Origin: CAG-841 sp963614875
GTDB lineage: Bacteria; Bacillota; Clostridia; Oscillospirales; CAG-272
Reading direction: 5' to 3'
DNA length: 21,485 bases
Assembly (NCBI GenBank): GCA_963614875.1
Contig: CAVEFC010000027.1
Location: 1-21,485, forward strand
Shown here: positions 15,542-21,485 of the stretch, piece after piece
Layout: every line of letters begins with the position of its first letter
Numbering within the stretch: position 1 is the first letter of the stretch
Made by a program: the position numbers and the translations under genes
Notes under the pieces: generated by a model
Seen by the model: only the letters and a program-made list of their open reading frames with translations
Databases searched by the model: none
What the model was told of the DNA's origin: nothing

Positions 15542-17155
15542 ATGAATTCAAATAATAATCCTGCACCCTGTCTGTCGTTTGAAGATATCTTAGACAATGA
15601 TTTTTTTGACAATGACGAACAATTTATCGAGCCGACAACAGAACAGATTGCCGCGGCGAAAAAATTATGCCCCGATAATCCCAAGGGAAATTTATCCGAA
15701 ATTTTGGGCAGACAATATAAAAGCAATATATTGAATCATCGTCAGCTGATAGAATTTATTTCATCAAAATCTCAGGGAAAAGATGTAATTTTTATCCCTC
15801 AGACTACAGAGAGTTTGCTGAAAAGCTATGATAAGAAAGGAAAACTTGAAAACTTAAAAGATGCGTCATCCGAGGAAAAGGATAAAGCATTTTTGTCCTT
15901 TCACTCTAACATAAGTCGTGGAATTGACATCTTAACAAAAATGAATGTAATACATGAAATTGAAGTTGATATGCAAAACGAGCTGAATTATAAGCCACAT
16001 CAGCAAGCAAAGAAATATTATGTTAATCATTATAATCTTGACAATATTTTAAGTCTGCTTTATCAGTTATCAAACAAAAAACAGCAAAATCCAAAAGAAC
16101 TTTTTGAAACGGTCAGACTTGATGCAGATTTGAAAATTACAAAAGATGATTATAAAACAATCAAAAATATATATACCGAATTGTATAGCTGGTACCCTCA
16201 GATACCTTATTTTATTTCTTTTGTTGATGAGCTCAATAAGAGAATTGCTTTCGATGCCGAAAAGATACGGTTTTCACCGAATATACATATCAATGATAAT
16301 GGTACAATTACAAAAATAGGTATCAGAGCATATTCGGATGTATGCAGATATACCTCATTGGAAAAACAAATCAATAAAAACTCAAATTACAAAAAGAAGT
16401 CCGATGAAATTTATCGTGAAGACTATTTGATTTCTCGGCTTGGCAATGATTATGAAGAATTTGATGTTAAGGCGAGCGTCCCGAGAGTTGCTCGCGCAAT
16501 CAACAAAAATAAACCGATGGGAACTATGAAAGAAGATATTTATGAAACTTTATTTGGCAAGTTCACTGATGATTATGAATTGTTGTTCGGAAAAAAAGGC
16601 AATCTGAACGAGCCTGAATGTCGTTCATTTTTCAAGCTGATGTTTATGAGATTGTATTTCGGCGGAGATGCAAAAAGAATTGCCAAAGGAATATTGAAAA
16701 AAGAAAAACGAGCAGAAGGATCTGCAATTAAAGAAGAAAACAGATTGGCAGAAAAAGAAAATCGCGCACCGAATTTTATTACAGTGTCAAAGCCTTTTTG
16801 TGAATATGAAAAGAAAGGTTTTTTCTTGAAAGAGCTTATAGAAAAATGGCAGAAACCACTTGTTAATATAATCGGTGCTAATGACAAAGACAAAAAAACC
16901 GAAGTGTTTTTGGACGAATCCTGCATATATCTGTTGGTTAATAAAAGGCTGAGAGATATGGGAATTGATTTCGTTCAGGTATACGATGGCTTTTATTTTC
17001 CGAAGAAAACTTTGAAATCCGTCGACAATCCAAATGGAATTGATTTGGAGAAAATGATAAATGAGGCAAAAGAGGAATATGTTCTGCTCGTTGAAAAATT
17101 GATACTTGAACAGTATAATGAATCGGTTGATAAAATGATAGGCATTTATCATTGA
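15542..17155 (+). CDS. Family A polymerase-like protein of unknown role
   Basis: A 537-residue protein that I match to no named family. Residues 300-490 read like the palm and fingers of family A polymerases. Motif A is FDVKASVPR (D308). EDIYETL (331-337) stands where Pol I has DIH. Motif B is RSFFKLMFMRLYFGG (R361, K365, M369, F373, G374). Motif C is VQVYDGF (D482). D308 to K365 is 57 residues and K365 to D482 is 117; E. coli Pol I has 53 and 124. R and K of motif B are four apart in both. Residues 1-250 show no exonuclease motifs that I can see; they look helical and could bind DNA or prime. The gene is more AT-rich than the tns genes, with iteron-like repeats upstream. A role in replication or repair of the element is inference. 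Confidence 0.55.
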   Translation: MNSNNNPAPCLSFEDILDNDFFDNDEQFIEPTTEQIAAAKKLCPDNPKGNLSEILGRQYKSNILNHRQLIEFISSKSQGKDVIFIPQTTESLLKSYDKKGKLENLKDASSEEKDKAFLSFHSNISRGIDILTKMNVIHEIEVDMQNELNYKPHQQAKKYYVNHYNLDNILSLLYQLSNKKQQNPKELFETVRLDADLKITKDDYKTIKNIYTELYSWYPQIPYFISFVDELNKRIAFDAEKIRFSPNIHINDNGTITKIGIRAYSDVCRYTSLEKQINKNSNYKKKSDEIYREDYLISRLGNDYEEFDVKASVPRVARAINKNKPMGTMKEDIYETLFGKFTDDYELLFGKKGNLNEPECRSFFKLMFMRLYFGGDAKRIAKGILKKEKRAEGSAIKEENRLAEKENRAPNFITVSKPFCEYEKKGFFLKELIEKWQKPLVNIIGANDKDKKTEVFLDESCIYLLVNKRLRDMGIDFVQVYDGFYFPKKTLKSVDNPNGIDLEKMINEAKEEYVLLVEKLILEQYNESVDKMIGIYH

Positions 17156-17178
17156 ACTACAACCCAAAGTCTTGTACC

Positions 17179-17328
17179 CAAGCAACTAAAATACACGAAT
17201 AAGGCATACCTCTGCCCTATATAATCAAACAAGCTCCCGTTTTGAAATAATCAGACGAGAGCTTGTTTTTTTATAATTTTTTATCCGAGCGGGATGAGCC
17301 GACATTATACCGCAGAATTAGTTGCTTG
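17179..17328. repeat. 11-bp inverted repeat flanking the terminator
   Basis: CAAGCAACTAA at 17179-17189 is the exact reverse complement of TTAGTTGCTTG at 17318-17328. The right copy falls almost entirely within the spacer of the minus-strand promoter; the left copy would lie in the transcript from it. It may be a binding site for a regulator, or chance. Confidence 0.4.
17227..17268 (+). terminator. Terminator of the polymerase-like gene
   Basis: AAACAAGCTC (17227-17236) pairs with GAGCTTGTTT (17259-17268). After one mismatch, CGT pairs with ACG around a 14-base loop. The plus strand continues as a long T-rich run (17265-17285), so it terminates plus-strand transcription 70 bases past the stop. 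Confidence 0.82.
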
Positions 17329-17332
17329 TCAA
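17304..17332 (-). promoter_or_regulatory. Perfect consensus promoter facing the polymerase-like gene
   Basis: On the minus strand, TTGACA (17327-17332), a 17-base spacer and TATAAT (17304-17309). Both hexamers match the sigma-A consensus. No minus-strand gene lies downstream; a transcript starting near 17297 would pass the hairpin and then run antisense to the 3' end of the polymerase-like gene. Confidence 0.7.
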
Positions 17333-17478
17333 GAGAAAAACTTGTGAAATCAGTGTGATTGATACCATTCTATTGTTTTTCAAACGCCTAATATCAAAAA
17401 TAACAGAGAGAAATAATTTTTCACACTTTTCGATTTGTTTTTCGATCTCATCAATTTTAATTTTATGCGTGTTTTTTA

Positions 17479-19344
17479 TTATAATCTTCTTTTATTTAAA
17501 ACCCTTTCAAACAATTGCAAAATCATAACAATGGTAAAAACCGAAGCGGGCAAAGCCACGACTTCCTTTACGAGCGGATCAAATGAAAATCCGACGTCGG
17601 AAACAACGTTAACGTTCAGAAGGTATATCAGAATCATTGCAACATAGCCGGCAATTATTGCAATCAAACAGCTTTCTGCCGCATAAATCAGACTTTCCGC
17701 AACGATTATACCGCGCCGATCGCTCTTCTTTATACCGAGATACGAAAGCGTTTCCAGATCACCCCTGCCCGAAGCGAAATGATTGCCGAGAACATTCATT
17801 ATCGAAAGCGCGGCAAACGCAATCAGAAGTATCGCCGCCACATTCACAACACCGATAAGTCTTGTGTTGCTTTTCTCTTTAACAAGCAATTTCTTTTCGG
17901 AAATATCCGCATCAACTGAGCATTTTTCCGCAACCGCTCCGACAATCTTCGCCAGAGCTTCCTCGTCGGCGCTCACAAAATACATATGCGTAAAATCGAA
18001 CATATGCGGCACTCCGCATTCTTCAATTGCGTTTTTCATATAAGAAAGCGGAACAACGCCGCGGACTGTCGTTTCGTCGTTCTTACCGCGGACGGGCAAA
18101 AACTGTCCGATATATACCTCGTCGCTCGCACCGAGGATATCAACGGATACGACTTCTCCGTTGTCATCCTTTGCACTCGCCGTATAATTGCCGATTTCAA
18201 TATCAAAACTGCGGCTTGTCTTGCCATATACGTCGCTGTATTTTTCGTCTGTGCTGACGGCGGAAAGAAGAATACACGGCATCGCCGCACTCTCCGTGAT
18301 TTCAATTCCTGCCCTCTCCGTATATGAAGCAAAGCTCCTGTCGTCTATACCGGTAAGGTAAAGACCAAAAGATTTTTCCCGTCCGCTCGCGATAAACATA
18401 CAGCTTTTTGCATAAACCATATCGGAATAATACGAAACAGCGGCAGATTTTATCTCCGAAATAAATTCGTCTTCGCCATCAAAAGCCCGAAACGAAACGG
18501 AAACATCAAAATTTTTGGCAAGCTCTTTCTTTACAGCGGATTTCTCAAAGCAACTTCTCTGTTGCATAATACACATCAGGAGCATAAGCGAAAGTGAAAT
18601 GTATAAAACTATGCTCCGTTTTTCCTTTTTATCGGCAGAAACTCTTGCATTTGCAATATGAAAAATTCGGTTACGGACGGATATTCTGCGCTTTTTTCTC
18701 TTTATTTTTTTCGCTTTCGGCACATTTTCGACGGGATATTTCCCGCAAATCCTCCTTACGTAAAGCATCATCGCAACAACACAAACCGCAATAAGCGCAA
18801 TATCAGTTATTACATAAGGCAGAATTTTCGGCTGAAAAACGAGGTTTTTTTCGATAATCTCCCCGATCTTCCCCGAAAATACGGCAAAAACCGCAATTCC
18901 GATAATGTTTCCCGCCGGTGCGCTGACAGCCGAAACGATTACCGCCTGTGCAGCGGAAATACGGCTGATACTGCGCCTGTCTGCACCGAGGCACAGCATC
19001 GTCATAAGATTTTTTCCGTTGTTTATGACGTAGACATTGTATATACATATGGTCAATCTCATAGAAAGCACAGATATAGTCAGAAATATCGCTGTAAAAA
19101 CGATTTTCATCATCAACGGCTCGTTATCAGAAAGCGAATGACCTGCATCAAGCTCATCTTTTATCTGCAATATTATACCCACTCCGCCCATATCTCCGAC
19201 GACGGCTTCATATGCCGTATAAGCCGAAAAAAGCGCGGAAATAACGACAGAAGCAAGCATCACGCCGATAAATATCAAAAGGAACCGACCTCTGTCTCCC
19301 TTTATGAGCTTTGCGGCATATCCGAAGACTTGTTTCGTTTTCAT
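17479..19344 (-). CDS. FtsX-like ABC transporter permease
   Basis: The membrane subunit of an ABC transporter, 621 residues from ATG 19344. That start is chosen for its ATGA overlap with the ATPase stop. About eight membrane segments are visible. The first is FLLIFIGVMLASVVISALFS near the N-terminus; three more lie before residue 200 and one near 250. A large extracytoplasmic domain (about 265-495) follows, then three helices at the C-terminus. This two-part FtsX layout with a big external domain is seen in BceB- and MacB-type mechanotransmission or peptide-detoxification transporters. The substrate is unknown. The nearby sensor kinase and secreted protein suggest cell-envelope stress or antimicrobial peptide response. 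Confidence 0.85.
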   Translation of the reverse strand: MKTKQVFGYAAKLIKGDRGRFLLIFIGVMLASVVISALFSAYTAYEAVVGDMGGVGIILQIKDELDAGHSLSDNEPLMMKIVFTAIFLTISVLSMRLTICIYNVYVINNGKNLMTMLCLGADRRSISRISAAQAVIVSAVSAPAGNIIGIAVFAVFSGKIGEIIEKNLVFQPKILPYVITDIALIAVCVVAMMLYVRRICGKYPVENVPKAKKIKRKKRRISVRNRIFHIANARVSADKKEKRSIVLYISLSLMLLMCIMQQRSCFEKSAVKKELAKNFDVSVSFRAFDGEDEFISEIKSAAVSYYSDMVYAKSCMFIASGREKSFGLYLTGIDDRSFASYTERAGIEITESAAMPCILLSAVSTDEKYSDVYGKTSRSFDIEIGNYTASAKDDNGEVVSVDILGASDEVYIGQFLPVRGKNDETTVRGVVPLSYMKNAIEECGVPHMFDFTHMYFVSADEEALAKIVGAVAEKCSVDADISEKKLLVKEKSNTRLIGVVNVAAILLIAFAALSIMNVLGNHFASGRGDLETLSYLGIKKSDRRGIIVAESLIYAAESCLIAIIAGYVAMILIYLLNVNVVSDVGFSFDPLVKEVVALPASVFTIVMILQLFERVLNKRRL

Positions 19345-20015
19345 ATCGTCCGCTCCAAAAGTCCGCCGTCCTGCATAACAAAAACCCACTCGGAATACGA
19401 TGCGGTCTTCATATCGTGCGTAACGACAACAAGGGTACAGCCGTATTCGCGGCAGATACCGTAAAGATATTCTATGGTTTCCTTGCCGCTTGCACTGTCA
19501 AGATTTCCCGTCGGCTCGTCCGCAAGAATTATCTGCGGAGAGTTTATAAGCGCCCTGGCAATAGCTGCTCTCTGCTGTTGTCCGCCGGAAAGCTCGCACG
19601 GATAAAAATCAGCCTTTTCTTTTATACCGAGCTTGCCGAGTATCTCGAAAACACGCTCTTTCGGAGGATTTACTCCGTCAAAAACGGCAGGAATGACCAC
19701 ATTATCATAAACAGAAAGCGAAGGCAAAAGGTTATAATTCTGAAAAACAAATCCGACTTTTTTTCTTCTGTATTCCGCCAGTTCTTTTTCGCCAAGCGAG
19801 CCTACGTCCGCGCCGTCAACGGTTATTTTCCCAGAAGTCGGAAAATCAAGACCGCCGATAAGACGCAGAAGCGTCGATTTTCCCGAGCCCGACCGCCCGA
19901 TTATCGAAACCGTATCCCCTTTTTCAATTTCAAACGAAACATTTCTCACGGCATTTACGGCAGTGCCGCTGTCGCCGTATGTTTTGCAAAGATTTTTTGC
20001 GTTTATTAAAACCAT
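19341..20015 (-). CDS. ABC transporter ATP-binding protein (MacB/LolD type)
   Basis: The ATPase partner of the FtsX-like permease, 224 residues from ATG 20015. That start is chosen because AAGGAGG lies just upstream and MVLINAKNLCKTYG is the normal N-terminus. The Walker A is GRSGSGKST (40-48) and the Q-loop FQNYNLLP follows. The signature is LSGGQQQR (142-149), the Walker B is IILADEPTG, and the switch His is in VVTHD. The sequence is of the LolD/MacB/BceA group that drives FtsX permeases. Its stop overlaps the permease start. Confidence 0.93.
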   Translation of the reverse strand: MVLINAKNLCKTYGDSGTAVNAVRNVSFEIEKGDTVSIIGRSGSGKSTLLRLIGGLDFPTSGKITVDGADVGSLGEKELAEYRRKKVGFVFQNYNLLPSLSVYDNVVIPAVFDGVNPPKERVFEILGKLGIKEKADFYPCELSGGQQQRAAIARALINSPQIILADEPTGNLDSASGKETIEYLYGICREYGCTLVVVTHDMKTASYSEWVFVMQDGGLLERTI

Positions 20016-20033
20016 CTTGTCCTCCTTAAAATA

Positions 20034-20068
20034 AACGAGCCGCATTTTTAATTAAAATCAAGCTCGTT
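20034..20068 (-). promoter_or_regulatory. Hairpin in the ABC operon leader
   Basis: AACGAGC (20034-20040) pairs with GCTCGTT (20062-20068). The loop contains the palindrome ATTTTAATTAAAAT. It lies about 20 bases upstream of the ATPase start, and a T-rich stretch follows on the minus strand. It could be a weak terminator after the secreted-protein gene or a leader element. Confidence 0.35.
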
Positions 20069-20116
20069 CTTTCTATAGTGCGATAATTTTATTTAGGGAA
20101 AATGCCGTTTGATGTT

Positions 20117-20575
20117 TTAAAATTCTATTGTGCAATCAAATGCGACAAACGTCCAAGCAGTTCCATTAAAGATGTAAAATTGATAAACCCCGGGCTCCGT
20201 AATTGTAAAAGTCGTCTTATATCGATACAATTTCTGGAATATATTTCGTCCGACATAATCCGGCTTCTGCGAATCGCTTTGCACGCCATCTTTGATGTAT
20301 CCCACATATATGTTCTGCTCATTTTCCTCGCTTTTGAAATTAAACTGAACTGTCGTCCCAGCTAAAATAGTCCATCCGTTCTGTGTTCCATTCGTGTAAT
20401 AAAACGCCATTGTCTGACTTGCCGGAATTTCTGTGCGTTCATAAGTTACCGACGCACAAGGCTTTACTCCAAAATAATTTGCGCTAATTCCGTTGACAGC
20501 AAAAATCGGCACCGCAAACTGGCTGGCGCAGACGATTATACACATTACAAAGGCCAATAATTTTGTTCTTCTCAT
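20117..20575 (-). CDS. Small secreted protein of unknown function
   Basis: A 152-residue protein from ATG 20575, chosen because AAGGAGG lies seven bases upstream. A classical signal peptide is visible: MRRTK, a hydrophobic core LLAFVMCIIVCASQFAVP, and a likely cleavage after AVPIFA near residue 26. The mature part is rich in aromatic and polar residues and alternating strands (TVQFNFKSEENEQNIYVGYI; GVYQFYIFNGTAW), suggesting a small beta-sandwich. There is no cell-wall anchor motif and no catalytic motif that I recognise. It lies between the sensor kinase and the ABC genes in the same direction, so it may be co-regulated. Confidence 0.75.
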   Translation of the reverse strand: MRRTKLLAFVMCIIVCASQFAVPIFAVNGISANYFGVKPCASVTYERTEIPASQTMAFYYTNGTQNGWTILAGTTVQFNFKSEENEQNIYVGYIKDGVQSDSQKPDYVGRNIFQKLYRYKTTFTITEPGVYQFYIFNGTAWTFVAFDCTIEF

Positions 20576-20709
20576 TTTTCCTCCTTGAATTTCTTTTTGG
20601 AATCGCACTACAGCTTTAAATGGGTAAGTTTGACTTCAATTTATTTCAGCCCAACTCCATCGACTGATATCTTATCACAAAAATACTTCTATTTACTGTG
20701 CAAAATCTT

Positions 20710-21485
20710 TCAATTCACTTTCAAAATAGGATATGCAAGCAACACGCTAAACTGGTCTCCTGTTATTTTAACCGACATATCGCCATCGTTTATTTGCGTA
20801 TATGTTTTTGCTATATTAAGCCCAAGACCGCTACCGCAACTCATTCTGGATTTGTCTCCGCGAGCAAATCGCTCCATTATTTCTTCGGTTGAGAAATCCA
20901 TTCTGTATGATGATGTGTTTATAATCTCTATATTGCAATTTTCGCTTGAAGTTTTAATCATTACATAAATTCTTGTTGTTGGAAGAGAATACTTAATTGC
21001 ATTATCCAATAAATTCTGCAGTACTCTATGGATCTGCATACCATCTAATTCTGAAAGAATTTCTTTATTTTTGCAATTTACTATCACCTCAAGTTTTGCC
21101 GAAACAATCTCATCAAAAAACTCTGCCACCGTCTGTTCAACAAGTTTTCTTATATCAATCAATTCTTTATTAGCTTTAAGATTTCCGGTTGAAGCTTTCG
21201 AAAGTTCAAAAATATCAGATAGCAATTCTGAAAAATATTTCAGCTTAAAATTCAATTTTTCAACATATTTCTTAGACTCTTCCGGTAAATCAAACGAATT
21301 AAGTCTTTCGGTATATCCTATTATAGCTGTCAGCGGAGTCTTTAGATCGTGAGATACATTCGTAATCAGCTCTACTTTTATGCGTTCGCTTTTCATTGCC
21401 AAATTCAGACTCTCTTCAGCCCGTTCCGAAATCTTTAACAATTTAATCTCGGTATCATACAATAATGCGTCCGACGAGATTGACG
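20710..21485 (-). CDS. Sensor histidine kinase (5' end beyond the window)
   Basis: The cytoplasmic part of a membrane sensor kinase. The frame is open through the right edge, so the N-terminus and any membrane segments are missing. The visible 257 residues hold, in order, the H-box SHDLKTPLTAIIGY, the dimerisation helix, the N-box NLLDNAIKYS, a region with FARGDKSR, and the G-box GSGLGLNIAK. The stop is at 20710, 135 bases before the secreted-protein start. A response regulator would be expected further upstream, outside the window. It probably controls the ABC transporter cluster. Confidence 0.93.
   Translation of the reverse strand, partial: SISSDALLYDTEIKLLKISERAEESLNLAMKSERIKVELITNVSHDLKTPLTAIIGYTERLNSFDLPEESKKYVEKLNFKLKYFSELLSDIFELSKASTGNLKANKELIDIRKLVEQTVAEFFDEIVSAKLEVIVNCKNKEILSELDGMQIHRVLQNLLDNAIKYSLPTTRIYVMIKTSSENCNIEIINTSSYRMDFSTEEIMERFARGDKSRMSCGSGLGLNIAKTYTQINDGDMSVKITGDQFSVLLAYPILKVN

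Larger units (their letters stand above)
10601..17340 (+). mobile_element. Tn7-like transposon region (boundaries not resolved)
   Basis: The region between rpsR and the FtsX-type ABC cluster is AT-richer than its flanks. It carries tnsA-, tnsB-, tnsC- and tniQ-type genes in Tn7 order with overlapping starts and stops. The tnsA side faces the 3' end of rpsR, matching the way Tn7 inserts beside glmS. Repeated 9-bp elements before tnsA are candidate TnsB sites. No matching repeats, terminal TGT/ACA pair or 5-bp duplication was found on the far side. The right limit given is therefore a guess, and the polymerase-like gene may be cargo or belong to a second element. No Cas genes or CRISPR repeats are visible. 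Confidence 0.75.
17156..17478. other. Non-coding region between the polymerase-like gene and the ABC permease
   Basis: This 320-bp stretch holds a strong hairpin terminator (17227-17268), a perfect minus-strand promoter (17304-17332) and an 11-bp inverted repeat (17179-17189 with 17318-17328). The AT-rich remainder, 17333-17478, shows no gene. The far end of the Tn7-like region should lie here or just upstream but was not recognised. Confidence 0.6.

Noticed and set aside
10601..17340. CRISPR-associated transposon (CAST) interpretation
   Set aside because: No CRISPR repeats, no Cas6-8 or Cas12k-like gene. The 537-residue protein shows polymerase-like rather than RuvC motifs, and the single TniQ fits site-specific targeting.
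17318..17476. Stop-free minus-strand frame of about 53 codons reading like a charged helix (IDEIEKQIEKCEKLF)
   Set aside because: No start codon near its beginning, no ribosome binding site, and it runs through the promoter at 17304-17332. Possibly a remnant, more likely chance in AT-rich DNA.
20076..20610. Inverted 9-mer TAGTGCGAT at 20076-20084 and 20602-20610, in front of the ABC operon and the secreted-protein gene
   Set aside because: A matching 9-mer pair over this distance is expected by chance; only the position is suggestive of a shared operator.

Overview
The window looks like a chromosomal segment of a gut-type Clostridia (Firmicutes). The evidence is a long-form HPF, YqeG, a YhaN-like ATPase, YqhQ (DUF1385)-prmC-murI, secG, an rpsF-ssb-rpsR operon, and an FtsX-type ABC transporter beside a sensor kinase. 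The core genes are moderately GC-rich. Two accessory regions stand apart. Assignments rest on reading motifs by eye; no database search was run.

Layout. (1) About 1-1059: one end of an integrative element. It holds the 3' end of an unrecognised gene, a 600-bp stretch with strong inverted repeats, and a reading frame that forms the last 92 codons of the adjacent rlmD. RlmD proper ends at about position 1060, so the element appears integrated in the 3' end of rlmD and supplies a replacement C-terminus. (2) 1060-9151: housekeeping genes. rlmD and hpf are on the minus strand. yqeG and a coiled-coil ATPase form a coupled plus-strand pair. yqhQ-prmC-murI is a minus-strand operon, followed by secG. 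Several perfect hairpins separate the units. (3) 9335-10600: rpsF-ssb-rpsR behind a consensus extended -10 promoter, closed by a terminator.

(4) About 10600-17480: an AT-richer Tn7-like region. tnsA-, tnsB-, tnsC- and tniQ-type genes are tightly overlapped, and three spaced copies of a 9-bp repeat precede tnsA. The tnsA side faces the 3' end of rpsR, just as tnsA faces glmS in Tn7, so rpsR may be the attachment gene. Downstream lies a still more AT-rich 537-residue protein. It carries, in order and at near-Pol I spacing, what look like motifs A, B and C of family A polymerases. Iteron-like repeats sit upstream of it. A strong hairpin sits downstream, with a perfect consensus promoter facing back at the gene. 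This polymerase-like module in or beside a Tn7-like transposon is the most unusual thing here. The distal end of the transposon could not be found.

(5) 17479-21485: a minus-strand cluster of a sensor histidine kinase (cut by the window edge), a small secreted protein, an ABC ATPase and a coupled FtsX-like permease. This arrangement fits envelope-stress or peptide sensing with export or detoxification.

In transcription order, the transposition genes would act as a core (TnsA/TnsB cleavage and strand transfer, TnsC ATPase, TniQ target choice). The polymerase-like protein is either cargo or the replication gene of a second, nested element.
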